Shown here: one piece after another, positions 1-10,943 of the stretch
How the letters are laid out: every line of letters begins with the position of its first letter
Position numbering within the stretch: position 1 is the first letter of the stretch
Program-made: the position numbers and the translations under genes
Notes under the pieces: model-generated
The model's input: only the letters and a program-made list of their open reading frames with translations
Told to the model about the DNA's origin: nothing
Database searches by the model: none
Assembly (NCBI GenBank): GCA_031771865.1
Contig: JASISA010000007.1
Span: forward strand, 806,001-870,000
DNA length: 64,000 bases
From: Nothophaeocryptopus gaeumannii
Taxonomy: Eukaryota > Ascomycota > Dothideomycetes > Mycosphaerellales > Mycosphaerellaceae
Direction of reading: 5' to 3'

Positions 1-2
1 AG

Positions 3-1466
3 CAATACTGGGAAGCGGAGTCTCAGAGTATCTGGTACACCCCATCAAGTGGCATCTGGCAGTCTGTTTGGCTGGAGAGCGTACCACCAGCACGAATCGT
101 CGATGGCAGCTACGGCACGATCATTAGATCCCACCAGATTGAGCGAGGTATTCTGGATGCTCGCATCTGTGTATCTGGTCGACGCATCGGACAGCCACTT
201 GTAGTTGAGATCCAGAGTAGCTTGGGTGGCGTTGTCATTGGCAGCGGTCGTCAAGATTTACCAAGAGATGAGGACTTCGTCCGCATCGGAGAGCTTAACA
301 TGCGCCATTCCCAAGAGCACTTCCAAAAGCTGCCTCCAGCATTCACCGCGAACACGCCACCAAGTGATGGACGCTGCTGGAGAGACGGCGTTGCCCTTTG
401 GTCGCCTGAGTGCCCGTTCCTGTACGACCTGACAATTAGGTTAGTGGAACCATCTGGTAAACTCATCGATGAGGTGCGGACCACTACAGGTATGCGTTCG
501 CTCAACTGGACTACTGGCGATGGCACGTTCCGTCTGAATGGTAGGCCGTACTTCCAAGCCCTGTTCCTGGACCAGGGCTATTGGCCAGAAACACTGATGA
601 CGCCTCCGTCGCCCGCGGCTCTGAAGAAGGACATCGAGCTGTCCAAGGCGATGGGTATGAACGGATGCCGCAAGCATCAAAAGGTAGAAGACCCGGTATT
701 CATGTACTGGGCCGACCGTCTTGGCTTCCTTGTGTGGGGTGAAATGGCCAGTTGCTACCAATTCAGTATCGAAATGGTCCGTCGCTTCGACCAAGAGTGG
801 ATGGAAATGGTGCGCAGAGACATCAACTTTCCCTCGATTGTGACTTGGACGCCCGTGAACGAAAGCTGGGGCTATGGAGATCTTGCAGGCGACAAGAGAC
901 AGCGTGACCATATCCGCTCTCTGTACTACACCACCAAGACATACGACACAACAAGGCCAATAAATGACAACTGTGGCTGGTCGCACGTGGTTACAGACAT
1001 TTCATCCTTCCACGAGTACTCAGACGCCAACGGCATGTCCGACCGCTGCCAATCTTTGAAGGAGATCATGGGCAGAGGCCTACCCATGTTCCTAGGCCCA
1101 ATTTATGGACCAAACAACTCCGTCATCGACGAAGGTTCTAAACACGCCCACGGCGCTCCCATCATGTGCACAGAGTTTGGCGGTGTGAATGTCGCAGCTT
1201 CCAACGACCACACTCGGAAAGGACCCTGGGGATATACGACAGCCAGCGATGCCAAAGGTCTTCTCAAGAGCATTGAGGATCAGGTCATGGGGACGGTGAA
1301 GGCTGGACACATTTGCGGTCTCGTGTGGACGCAGTTTACGGATATTGAGCAGGAGATGAATGGGCTGTATGCGTATAATCGGGAGCCAAAGTTGCCGCCG
1401 CAGCAGGTTAAGGAGGTGATGGATAAGGCGCAGAGGGCGTATTTTGCGAAGTTGGCTGCGAGGTGA
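3..1466 (+). CDS. Glycoside hydrolase family 2 (beta-galactosidase/glucuronidase-like), 5' end cut by window
   Basis: The frame is open from base 3 to a TGA at 1464-1466, with no start codon inside the window, so the N-terminus lies upstream. The first residues (YTPSSGIWQSVWLE) are the conserved end of the GH2 sugar-binding domain. An Ig-like sandwich follows, then a TIM barrel. The acid/base glutamate is visible in TPVNESWG (about 850-870) and the nucleophile glutamate in MCTEFGG (about 1165-1185), so both catalytic residues are present. GH2 enzymes release terminal beta-linked sugars from glycans; the sugar cannot be told from the sequence. No signal peptide can be judged because the start is missing. 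No intron is needed in the visible part. Confidence 0.9.
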   Translation, partial: QYWEAESQSIWYTPSSGIWQSVWLESVPPARIVDGSYGTIIRSHQIERGILDARICVSGRRIGQPLVVEIQSSLGGVVIGSGRQDLPRDEDFVRIGELNMRHSQEHFQKLPPAFTANTPPSDGRCWRDGVALWSPECPFLYDLTIRLVEPSGKLIDEVRTTTGMRSLNWTTGDGTFRLNGRPYFQALFLDQGYWPETLMTPPSPAALKKDIELSKAMGMNGCRKHQKVEDPVFMYWADRLGFLVWGEMASCYQFSIEMVRRFDQEWMEMVRRDINFPSIVTWTPVNESWGYGDLAGDKRQRDHIRSLYYTTKTYDTTRPINDNCGWSHVVTDISSFHEYSDANGMSDRCQSLKEIMGRGLPMFLGPIYGPNNSVIDEGSKHAHGAPIMCTEFGGVNVAASNDHTRKGPWGYTTASDAKGLLKSIEDQVMGTVKAGHICGLVWTQFTDIEQEMNGLYAYNREPKLPPQQVKEVMDKAQRAYFAKLAAR

Positions 1467-2026
1467 GGGGGATGCGAGGTGTTTCAGTGGATTGGAGAAG
1501 GTGATTAGGGCTGAGAGAGTCGCTACGTTACTGTGTAGTGACCATATTGAAAGGTAGAAGTGAAGTTCTTGTTTGCACAATTCACAGTGCTCCTCTGTCC
1601 TCTTCTTCTTCACCTAGCATTGCGACATGGATTCAGGAGCTGTTGAGACGCTGGCCATGCTGGCAATATGAGCAGAGCCGCAAGTCAATTTGACATCCAG
1701 TTGCCTGTTCCTGGCCATGGGAACTAACATTCTCCACTCTTACCTGAGTCGCATACGGATGTGGCAACAATAAGGTCGAGAAGCGAGCGACTGATACTAG
1801 AGTGCTTTCCGGCAAATGGAAGGATTGTTATACATCAGTTATTTAAACCTCAGAACGCCGCGTCCCGTTCCATTGTGGGTACCATCCATCGATCAATTAT
1901 CCAGTCTCTGTACTGTATGTCCCTCCCAGGCTGTTCCCATTCATGTGCATCAATTCGTCGTCCCGAGACGTGCTGTCTATGCCGTCGATCTTATCATCAC
2001 AAACCCCAAAGTCCAATTTGCAATTT
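1467..2026. other. Intergenic, convergent 3' ends
   Basis: This 560-base stretch lies between the stop of the GH2 gene (+) and the stop of the next gene (-). No coding signal, repeat or RNA gene was seen. Short open frames here are chance frames. Confidence 0.6.
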
Positions 2027-3310
2027 TCACCACTCTTCATCAACATACCCTTCATCGTCCAGATCAGCCCCATGATCGCCTTCCACGGAATACTTCGTAC
2101 CGAGAGCGACCTGTGCCTGCCGCATCATATCCTGAATCTGATGGCTCATCTTGCTCATCGACTTGTCGGCTATCCGGTCCTGCCTGGCTTGCCGTTTCGC
2201 ATAGCGCTCTGCTTCGGGGCTCATACAGCCCGCTCCGCTTCCAGCAGAATCGTTACGTGCATGAGGTGACCTCGTGGGCGCCACAGATGCTCGTCGGTTG
2301 TTACGTTCCGGGCTGTGGGCCAGCGGCGTGAACTGCGCCGGACTGCCATTGGCATTGGCGTAAGAGCTCTGTCGTCGAGAAACGGGTGCCAAGCTTCGTC
2401 GACTCGACGCACGAGACGCGTTAGGTCTTGGAGGCGCTAGACTGCTGCGAGGCACGCTATTGCTCGAGGGCTTCCTTCTCGGACTGTCCTTAGCCGCATC
2501 GTAATCTGCTGTCCCCACCAGCACCCAAGAATCTCTATCGGTCTGTCGTCGCTTAGCCGCAGGCCTCACTGGAGATGTCTGAAAGTTGGGACTATCCTGC
2601 TCAAAGTCTCCATCAAAGTCATCGTCCTGCCATGACCCAGGAAGTGGTGTCGCAGAGCGCTGCACTGTGTGCTGTAGTAGGTCGGATCCCACGAGAGCGC
2701 TATTCTGAAGGTCAAATCCTTGTCCGCCGCCTGCGTGGAACCCGCGAATGACCGTGCTCCCGAAACTGAAGACTTTGCCCACCAGATTGAACGCGAAGCT
2801 CGTCCAAGTTGTTTGTGGATCTGTGCTCATCACTCGTGCGACGCCGTTTCGCTCTCGTGCCAGAGGTCCAGCAAGCGGTGCACAATGTCCTCGCATGAGT
2901 ATATTCATATCGTCATCTCTTAAACGTCTCCGAAACTCTTGGTCATTGACAGTCAACTGCTCAAGTCTATGTGTTGACTGTAGCGATGGGGTGTCGAACC
3001 CGTCAGCTAGACGGTACCGCTCATTTACCATCCCAGAGTTCTGTCCATATTCACTGCTGCACAGTCCGTCGCTCGGGGTAGGATACCGTTGCCAAGCTGG
3101 GGTGTTCGCCCAAGCTGTCGCGTGACTGTTTCCGTCGCGCGAATCCGGTCGCTGTCTCTTCCTTGAAACCGGAGAGAAATAATCTGTGGCGGTCGCGTAG
3201 GACGGTGTAGCCTGTACCGAGGCGGGTGATTTGGGCGGTTGAAATAGAGGGGCGCTAATGCGATCTGTATGTTGATAGTGCTGCGACGTTGCGAGCGGTG
3301 AGAAGGCCAT
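2027..3310 (-). CDS. Disordered, probably nuclear conserved fungal protein
   Basis: A single-exon frame of 427 codons, started here at the first ATG (3310); the frame is open further upstream but only with a non-ATG codon. The protein is rich in Ser, Pro and Arg and largely disordered. Basic clusters such as SRKRQRP near the N-terminus and AAKRRQTDR in the middle look like nuclear localisation signals. A short ordered patch (DSWVLVG) lies mid-protein, and a charged, probably helical segment (YAKRQARQDRIADKSMSK, then QIQDMMRQAQVALGTKYSVE) lies near the C-terminus, followed by an acidic tail. That C-terminal helix is the part most likely to be conserved. I do not recognise a named family and assign no function. 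Confidence 0.75.
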   Translation of the reverse strand: MAFSPLATSQHYQHTDRISAPLFQPPKSPASVQATPSYATATDYFSPVSRKRQRPDSRDGNSHATAWANTPAWQRYPTPSDGLCSSEYGQNSGMVNERYRLADGFDTPSLQSTHRLEQLTVNDQEFRRRLRDDDMNILMRGHCAPLAGPLARERNGVARVMSTDPQTTWTSFAFNLVGKVFSFGSTVIRGFHAGGGQGFDLQNSALVGSDLLQHTVQRSATPLPGSWQDDDFDGDFEQDSPNFQTSPVRPAAKRRQTDRDSWVLVGTADYDAAKDSPRRKPSSNSVPRSSLAPPRPNASRASSRRSLAPVSRRQSSYANANGSPAQFTPLAHSPERNNRRASVAPTRSPHARNDSAGSGAGCMSPEAERYAKRQARQDRIADKSMSKMSHQIQDMMRQAQVALGTKYSVEGDHGADLDDEGYVDEEW

Positions 3311-3701
3311 ATCGTCTGGACTCGGCGGGGTGGCGGTCGGGTGACGGTCTGTGTAGGTGTCGCTGGAATGGAGGGGTATCCTGGGGTATCTGAACGCACG
3401 AGACAGGCCAGTCCGCACGCTGACTTCACATAATGCCGCTACCTGGGTGTGATGGTGAGAGCAACTGTGGTGTGACGTTGCTGCCTTTGATGATGTGGTT
3501 CAGCGGAGAGCAGAGATGCATGTGAAGAAGCTTTGGCGGATCGCGACTGTCCCTTTCTCTGGAGCTAGCCTCTTTGGGTAGTCAAATCATAACAACAGAA
3601 GGAGGGATTCGCGATATTCATGACCCGGCACTCTCACTCTCAAACGTCAACATCAACATAACGTTAAACGCATGAGGTGTCAACAGGCAACGGACAAAAC
3701 T

Positions 3702-4831
3702 TCAACTCAGAGGCGTTGATACGGTGCAACCGACGAAATAGCGATATAGAATCATGCAACCTCGAAGAAGTTCGACCGACTGCCCGCTTCTTTGCACATC
3801 GCTCTCCCCCTCCCACTCCCGTTTCCGAAACTCATTTCCACACTTCGGACAGGTCACCACCATTCTGGCCACTCCCTCCCCCCTATATTCATAGCTCGCC
3901 TTGAATCCCTTGTGAGAGTCCCGTTTCGTTACCAGAGCGCCTCTCGTTCCACGCGTTGACGGAAACGACGATGCTCCTCCAGACGCGGACATCGTCCTGG
4001 TCGCAGCGCTTGACAAGTTGGGCTGGGTTCGCGTGCGTACTGTTGAGCGTTGTGATGATGCAGGGGGCGGCGACGGCGGGCACTCCAAAAAAGACTTGTG
4101 CGCCAGATTTTCCCAGTGCGCGATGAATGTCGCTTTGCATGTTTCCATCGGGCAGATGTACCGCTTCTCACCAGCTGCTTATAGTCTTCCATGATAGTCG
4201 CGAAGAGCGAGTCAGCGAGTAGAGACGGACTGGAGCCAGCGAAGGAGGCAACCGTCTTACGGATAAGTTTGGTGGGTCTGCTGCTGAGAGTGTAGGCCTC
4301 ATCGGCCGCGACAACAAAGTCTCCAAGGTCGAAACCAAAGCTCGATGTCGAGTGCGCCGGGCTAGGAGAAGGTGGAGAGTTTGAACTACTCTTCTGCAAT
4401 CGCTGAAGCTGCATTTGTTGAATTGGGGGACGATTGACAACTACCGTAAATTTTTCGTTCGCATGATCGAAAAGCATTGGCGCTTTGAGTCTGTCGGCCA
4501 AGACAGCCATCCGAAGATGGAAGGTAAGCTCTTCGTTGCCATCACGGCCATGGAGTGGTTGGACTTCGTAATTCATGTCGTAGCAGAATTTTGGCATTCC
4601 TTCAATCAAGGCTGGATCGTCAGCGGGAAAGTCCATTCCACGACTCTTGGAATCTGCTCAGTCTCTCGAGACCATCTTTTCGAAGAGTTCTGATTGCATG
4701 GCGAGAACGACCGAGTGGACTTGCCATTTGTGGCCATGGCATTTGAGGGTAAAGTCCGAGAGGCCGGGCTTGTTCGGGAGATCTGATAGCTGTCGTGATA
4801 GCTTTTTGCATTGGTCGGTGTTGCTCATCAT
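3702..4831 (-). pseudogene. BTB/POZ-domain protein gene with nonsense codon and frameshift
   Basis: Reading leftwards from an ATG at 4831, 57 codons match the start of a BTB domain (LSDFTLKCHGHKWQVHSVVL, then QSELFEKM). The next codon, 4658-4660, is an in-frame TGA. After eight more codons the same frame continues with the second half of the domain (DDPALIEGMPKFCYDMNYEV) and a helical region with LADRLKAPMLFDHANEKF. Near 4165 the frame slips by one base: the expected tail (RYICPMETCKATF, with Cys pairs, then CPKCGNEF) is in the neighbouring frame and runs to a stop at 3702. No plausible intron removes either lesion; the flanking GT and AG are only 19 and 8 bases apart. BTB proteins of this fungal type are often substrate adaptors or are uncharacterised. 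Sequencing error is the main alternative to decay. Confidence 0.8.
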
Positions 4832-5023
4832 AGCTCCTATTAGAGTCGAGATTGCAGGAAGTAGTGGAAAGCCACGGGCTGCTGAGCGAGATCATATGTT
4901 GTCGGCTGGCGAACTTGCAGAGCTCCGAAGTATTCTTGAGACACAATCGAGACAGATGCCTGAGACGAAGACACTCAACCAAATGGGTGTTTCACTGAAC
5001 TTGCATTGGGTGAGACAACGGAA

Positions 5024-7993
5024 TCATCTCCCGCGCCTCTTGCCAATTGTTGGCTTGACAACTGCGCTGCCTTTGCTGACCTTTGGCGCACTCTTGACAG
5101 TTGCATTGCTGGCTGTTGGTTCTCGCTCCTTACCCTTTTCCCTCTCTTCTTCTGCCTTCTGCCGCGCACGATCCTCTTCGATCTGCTTCTCAAGCTCCAC
5201 TTTGCGCGAATAGTCAATCTCGCGTTTGCCTTGGATAGCACTATAACCCTTCTCTTTGACGGAGTAGAATACTCCACCCAAATCCGCTAGCCAGTGCGCG
5301 TCAACCGCAGTCGCGACTGACATGTATTCTTTACTTGTGAGGATGAGTTCATGGTAGATCACGTAGTCCGGTGGGTCGCCCGAGTTGTACAGCGCTGAGG
5401 TAGGGTGCAAGGCCATAGTGACGGATGTGCGAAGGTTGACGTACTCTCCGAGACCCTTGCGTTTGGCGGCTTGGTGGTAGTAGCCAGAGCAGATACACTC
5501 CCGTACCGTGTCGAGATCATAGCCGCATGACACTATCTCCATCTTGCTGCTCGTCATGATGTCCACGATTTGTTGCCGGATCTCTTCTGCTCGTCTCAGC
5601 GCCTTCGGATGCAAGAAGTGCTTAATACACCAGCCATCTCGACGGCCATTGGCGACCCATTGCTGGTGCACTGTGAGCAACGTCAAGTGGTCAGAGTCGT
5701 GGACGAAGAACTTCTCGCGTGCAGCGTCAGCTTCCTCCAGTCGCTCCTTTGGGCGATAGAAAACAGACGGCACCGAAAGCATAGCAACGATCGTCACGAT
5801 TTCTTCCGCACATTTGTATGTGTTTGAAGATGTGATAACGAGCTTAGCCAGTGAGGGGTCCATGGGGAAACTGGTCATCAGCTTGCCGACGTCAGTCAAC
5901 TCGCCCAGATTCGTCAGCGCCCCCAGAGCCCATAGATCGAACAGAGATGTGGTGATCGTCTCTTGTGGTGGCGGATCCATGAAATCGAAGTCCAACAAGT
6001 TCTTCACTCCTAAGCTCTTGAGCAGTAAAACGGTGTTGGCCAGATTGGTGCGCTGGATCTCGGGGATCGTTGCCACGTACAGCTCCTCCTTGAAAGCCCG
6101 CTCTGTGTAGAGATGGAATGCTCGGCCAGGACCAGTACGGCCAGCACGACCGGCTCGCTGAGAGGCATTGGCCTGGCTTACAGGCGTGATCTGAAGGGTG
6201 TCCATGCCCATTTGCGGATTGTATACCTTCAGCTTGCTGAATCCAGAGTCCACCACATACATGATACCGTCTACAGTAAGTGAGGTCTCAGCGATGTTGG
6301 TGGCAACGATCACCTTGCGCACGCCTGGTGATGCTCTGTCGAAAATCTTTGCTTGCAAGTCCGCGGGCATTTGCGAGTAGATAGGTAGAATGCTCAGCTT
6401 AGGCGGATCATTGAGTTGTGCAAGCCTTTCGGCGACTAGCTCGCATGTCACTTCGATATCTTCTTGACCAGTCATGAAGACAAGAATATCGCCAGGACCC
6501 TGGCTGACATGGACAGCAAGCACTTGACGCACAGCGCTGTCAACATAGTCCTCACAAGGAGATCTTGAGTATTGAATGTCGACTGGGAAAGTTCGACCAG
6601 GTATGAAGAACTCAGGTGCGCCACCGTAGAAGCGAGCGAAGCGCTCTGAATTCATGGTTGCAGAGGTTACAATCAGCTTCAAATCGCGTCTTCGAGCCAA
6701 CACCTTCTTGATCAGCCCCATTAAAACATCTGTGTTGAGTGCACGCTCGTGGGCTTCGTCCATGATGATGCAGTTGTAGCGGTCCAGGTCTGGCTCATTA
6801 AGAGACTCTCGCAGAAGCACTCCGTCGGTCATGTACTTGATCTGAGTCTCCTTACTAGTGCAGTCTTCGAACCGAATCGCGTATCCGACCAGACCACCCA
6901 GAGGTACCTCCATCTCCTCGCTAACACGCTTGGCAACAGACATCGCAGCTACACGTCTGGGCTGCGTGCACCCGATGAGGCCACTCTTAGCGTAGCCGTC
7001 CTCGTATAGGAATTGTGTCAGCTGCGTTGTCTTTCCAGATCCGGTCTGCCCCACCACAATGGTGACTTGATTGTCGCGGACGACCTTCAGCAGTTCCTCA
7101 CGAACCGCAAAAGCTGGCAGATACTCTCGTTGTTCGCGCAATGACTTTGTCCGGGAGAAGTCTGATTGTCCCACATCCTGCTTCTTCATGTGCTCCGCGA
7201 ATTTTGATCCCTGACTCTTCTTACCCTCCTCGTCACCTGCAGCAGCTGGAGCAGCCGAATCTGTGTCTTCCTCTTTGACTCCCATGACATTCCCTAGAGC
7301 CGTCCCTGCCACGCCTGTAGCTTCTTGAGCCTGCTTCTGACGTTCCTTCTGCTGACGCCGCTCTTTGACAACCTTGCTGCCCTTTCTCGAGATCACAGCC
7401 ATGTCGCTCTGTGGGTCTCGTACAGCACTGACAGGCTCCAATTGCTTTGTGAAAATCGTCTTTCCGTCCAAAAATGGTGGCTTCAGATCATGGACCAGCA
7501 GATGGACACGAGTGTCCTCGTTATCGTCTTCGAAGCCTCCATATTGCTCTCTCGTCTGGGCGACACTTGAAGCCAGCATTCGATTCGTCTCCCATGCATC
7601 GTTGTCCTTTTGTCTCTGCAAGAAACGAGGATTTATGCGATTTCGCACAGCCATTTTCTTTTCCAGTAGCTCCCTCTCCCGCTCCTGGTCTGCCCATGCA
7701 TCCGCTCCTCCAAAGGGGTTGTGGTATTCATCACCCAAGACTGCACCTTCCTCGCCATGGGTATACCAATCTCGATCCAGAGCAGCTGCATTTTCATCGT
7801 CTACGCCGGGTTCTGGTCCATCGAACTCCTCCTGGTGAGGGCGTGCGGGCATACCGTTGCCATCTCGACTTCCGTGCGAGCGGTTATCATCTCGTGTGCG
7901 ATCGTGCGGCCGACGCGTGGGTTGCGCAGAGAAATGTTCGGTGTCGCTGTCGTCGACTTTGCGGCGCTTGGCACTGTGTTCGCCAGCCATCAT
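5024..7993 (-). CDS. PRP16: Pre-mRNA-splicing ATP-dependent RNA helicase Prp16 (DEAH box)
   Basis: A single uninterrupted frame; starting at the Met-Met pair (7993/7990) gives about 989 residues, the usual size for fungal Prp16 (DHX38 in animals). The first 280 residues are charged and divergent, as in this family. Helicase motifs follow: GQTGSGKT near residue 314, CTQPRRVAA, DEAH near 411, SATMN near 440, TNIAETSLT, and QRAGRAGRTGPG near 612. The winged-helix/HA2 and OB-fold regions follow. The last 60 residues are Lys/Glu-rich and end in a basic tail. Prp16 remodels the spliceosome after the first transesterification and takes part in branch-site proofreading. The NPFGG and WETNRML segments of the N-terminal region support Prp16 rather than Prp2, Prp22 or Prp43. 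The gene is intact. Confidence 0.95.
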   Translation of the reverse strand: MMAGEHSAKRRKVDDSDTEHFSAQPTRRPHDRTRDDNRSHGSRDGNGMPARPHQEEFDGPEPGVDDENAAALDRDWYTHGEEGAVLGDEYHNPFGGADAWADQERERELLEKKMAVRNRINPRFLQRQKDNDAWETNRMLASSVAQTREQYGGFEDDNEDTRVHLLVHDLKPPFLDGKTIFTKQLEPVSAVRDPQSDMAVISRKGSKVVKERRQQKERQKQAQEATGVAGTALGNVMGVKEEDTDSAAPAAAGDEEGKKSQGSKFAEHMKKQDVGQSDFSRTKSLREQREYLPAFAVREELLKVVRDNQVTIVVGQTGSGKTTQLTQFLYEDGYAKSGLIGCTQPRRVAAMSVAKRVSEEMEVPLGGLVGYAIRFEDCTSKETQIKYMTDGVLLRESLNEPDLDRYNCIIMDEAHERALNTDVLMGLIKKVLARRRDLKLIVTSATMNSERFARFYGGAPEFFIPGRTFPVDIQYSRSPCEDYVDSAVRQVLAVHVSQGPGDILVFMTGQEDIEVTCELVAERLAQLNDPPKLSILPIYSQMPADLQAKIFDRASPGVRKVIVATNIAETSLTVDGIMYVVDSGFSKLKVYNPQMGMDTLQITPVSQANASQRAGRAGRTGPGRAFHLYTERAFKEELYVATIPEIQRTNLANTVLLLKSLGVKNLLDFDFMDPPPQETITTSLFDLWALGALTNLGELTDVGKLMTSFPMDPSLAKLVITSSNTYKCAEEIVTIVAMLSVPSVFYRPKERLEEADAAREKFFVHDSDHLTLLTVHQQWVANGRRDGWCIKHFLHPKALRRAEEIRQQIVDIMTSSKMEIVSCGYDLDTVRECICSGYYHQAAKRKGLGEYVNLRTSVTMALHPTSALYNSGDPPDYVIYHELILTSKEYMSVATAVDAHWLADLGGVFYSVKEKGYSAIQGKREIDYSRKVELEKQIEEDRARQKAEEEREKGKEREPTASNATVKSAPKVSKGSAVVKPTIGKRRGR

Positions 7994-8854
7994 GATGAAG
8001 TGCCCTGAACAGATTATCACGGCGGTACTCGCGTTGCAAGCGCGCTCTTCCAAAGGCTGTGTCGTCTATCGGCAATACATAGGTAGTATGCGCCGTATGT
8101 TCAGCAGCTCAAGCTTGAAGTTGATGTTCAGGCCACCCAGAATTCTGGAAGGCGAGGTTCAAAGCTTCCTTCCAACAAACTCCACTCACTACCGTAGAGG
8201 TAACCATTTCAACTTTGACCATCACTCTTGCTTTCACATGACACAGGAATCCTGCCATCAACACACTCATCGCAATACTGCTGTCATTCTCGCTCCCTCT
8301 CCAAGACATGAATCTGCTATTGGCATGCCTGTAATGGCTTGGTGCCGAGGCAGCGGGCTCGGATGGACACCACGTCGACTTTGAAGTCGTACAAGCAGAC
8401 AGCCACACGCCTCCCACATCTTCAACGAGATGGGCAGTCTAAAAATCACCACGTTGCCTTCAAGATGTCCAGGGGCAGATGCAGCAAGATCATCACCCTC
8501 CTCGCGTGCATGCCATGCCCAGCAATTCCTCTGCCATCAAGACGGACGGCTCGAAGCCTATCAATCTCAGCTCCTTATCCCCCTCCTATCATACGTATCA
8601 ACAGCACGTACAGTACATGCATTAGCTTATCTATCACTGATGCCGTGTAGCCTACAGTATCGCCGCCGATCTAATGAACCTAGTCTGACATATGCAGGAA
8701 GGATTCAGCCCAGGAAGTCTATCTATCTCAAGTCGCCGTGGCTGACGACCTTACATATATGTGGTATTCAAGATTTGCGGCCTTCGCGTCTTCTCGCGTC
8801 TTCTCTCTTGTCCTCAGCTGCTACCCTTGCGAGCTGCGTTGAACCCACGCGATC
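7994..8854. other. Divergent intergenic region between PRP16 and a permease gene
   Basis: About 860 bases separate two genes transcribed away from each other, so both promoters should lie here. No clear long ORF, RNA gene or repeat was seen. Pyrimidine-rich tracts occur just upstream of the permease start (near 8790-8840), as is common in fungal promoters. Confidence 0.6.
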
Positions 8855-10625
8855 ATGGACGAGAAAGATGAGAAGCCGCGGTATCCAACAGATGTCCAGG
8901 ACAGCAGGCTAGACCCTGAGGAGCTTGTCAATGCATCTGGACACGTTCAGGAACTCGACCGGACTTGGAACTTCTGGGCCATCGCCGGTCAGGCCATTAT
9001 CGCTGACAATGCCTGGGCGGCAGGAGCTGGCGCGCTGGTGATTTCGTGAGTTGTTGTTTGCAGTATGGAAGAAGAACTAGAATTAACGTTTACGTTCAAG
9101 TCTCTACAACGGCGGTGGACCTGGAGTTCTCTATGGCCTTCTTGCAGCAACGTTCTTCTATCTCTTCATTGGCGCCGGTCTGGCCGAGTTGTCCTCTGCA
9201 ATTCCTTCGACAGCCAACGTCTATCACTGGGCTTCTGTGACTGCCGGGCCGAAATACTCAAAGATTTGCTCCTGGTAGTTGATTCGAGACTCTTCTCGCG
9301 CAATGTTTCACAAGCTGATTTCAACACAGGTATGCGGGATGGTGGAACTGCGTGGCCTGGATCTTTGGCGTAGCCGGTCCATCGCTCTTCGCCGCCAATG
9401 GGATCATCGCAATGTACAACATCTACCATCCAGACTATATGCCTCACCGCTGGCATATCTTCCTCGCTTATCTTGGCATCATTTGGCTCGATACTGCCAT
9501 AGTCTGCTTCAGCCAGAAATACCTGGCAAAGTTCGCTACTATCTCTGGTGTCCTGTGTTGCGTGTTTCTTGTTGTTACAGTGATGATCGTTGCAATTATG
9601 CCTTCTCAGTCTGGATATGGATACGCGCCGAATTCCTTCGTCTGGAGTGACTTCCAAAACCTGACTGGGTGGGGCAGCAGTGGTTTCGTATTTTTGATGG
9701 GCATGCTCAATGGTGCCTATACCATCGGAACCCCTGACGCCGTCTGTCACCTCTGCGAAGAATGCCCAAGTCCCAAGAGGAACATCCCGAGAGGCATCTT
9801 CATCCAGCTCATTACGGGTTTCCTGTCCTCCTTCATCCTCTACATTGCGCTCGTACGTCGAACAACACCTCCCGACCCGCTTATCACACTAACGTTCTGC
9901 AGCTTTACGGCGTCACCTCTCTCGACGACGTCTTCTCCTCCCCCATAACCTCGCTCCCTCTAGCCGCCATGTATCAACAAGCGACCCGCTCCGACGCCGC
10001 AACCACAGCACTCCTCGTCATCTTCTTCATCGACATCTTCATCACAATCCCCGGAGCCTGGATCGCTGCCGGCCGCATGCTCTGGACCCTTGGCCGCGAC
10101 GATGCCGCCCCTTGCTCCAATTTTGTTAAGCAAGTCAATCCGACCTTCCGCAATCCTTTGAATGCACAGATAATCTGCTGTGTTGGGGGAACTATTCTCG
10201 GTTTGATCTATCTGGGAAGTGCGACGGCTTTCAACGCGTTTGTGGCAAGTTTCGTGGTCTTCGCCACGATGTCTTACCTCGCAGCTATTCTCCCGCACCT
10301 CCTTACTCGCCGACGGTATGTGAAACCTGGTCCGTTCTACATTCCAGGCGTCTGGGGATATGTGGTAATGGGGATTGCGTGTGTCTACACCATCGTCTTC
10401 AATGTCATTTACATGTTCCCATTCACGTATCCTGTGGCAAGTGCAGCGGCTATGAATTGGACAAGCGTTCTATTCGTTGGAATAACGTTCCTGCTGACAC
10501 TGGGATATTTCTGGCGAAGAAGTAGAGGATACGTAGGACCGAAGGTGGTTATGGAGGCGCACGATGATATTATGAAAGGGGTTATCGGGTTGGATGAGCA
10601 GGTGCAGGGAAGACATGCGAGATGA
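8855..10625 (+). CDS. Amino acid/choline/GABA permease (APC superfamily, ACT type)
   Basis: Four exons: 8855-9045, 9101-9274, 9330-9852, 9903-10625, giving 536 residues in phase. The introns are 50-55 bases. The N-terminal cytoplasmic tail is acidic. Hydrophobic segments then match the 12-helix APC fold: NGGGPGVLYGLL leads into helix 2, AGLAELSSAIPSTANVYHW is the conserved helix 2-3 region, and PSPKRNIPRGI is the conserved loop after helix 6. The protein should import amino acids, GABA, choline or polyamines across the plasma membrane; the substrate is not readable from motifs. It lies 320 bases upstream of an SDR gene and 1.6 kb upstream of a FAD monooxygenase gene on the same strand. All junctions restore the frame, so it looks functional. 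Confidence 0.9.
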
Positions 10626-10943
10626 GCATTGTCCTAGACTGGAGTCTGTAGTTTTCCGTACACCCTATCCAGACGATCGCGCGGAAAGTCCGAAATGACC
10701 TACAGTGCTGACATGCGCATCTCGCGAACGCAGTAAGCGCGAAGAAAGGGTAGCATACGGGAGGCGCGGCTACTTGTTCATCCTCCAATGATTGTTGTTG
10801 CTGAATCGGAACCTCCAAGTCTTGGGGCTTCAGATATTACACAAGAGCTGAAGAGGGATCATTTGACGAGAGTCTGACACTAAAGCTTTCTCTCGATTTC
10901 ACCTCTCAACAGCCCGCAACACAACGCAAGAGAGGAACTAAGC
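10626..10943. other. Intergenic spacer between co-oriented permease and SDR genes
   Basis: A 318-base spacer, presumably the permease 3' UTR plus the SDR promoter. Nothing specific was seen. Confidence 0.5.

Noticed and set aside
441..986. 181-codon antisense frame in the GH2 gene
   Set aside because: It mirrors a strongly supported GH2 barrel on the other strand and has no family resemblance.
4658..4660. A short intron removing the BTB stop
   Set aside because: The only GT and AG flanking the stop are 19 bases apart, below any plausible intron length.
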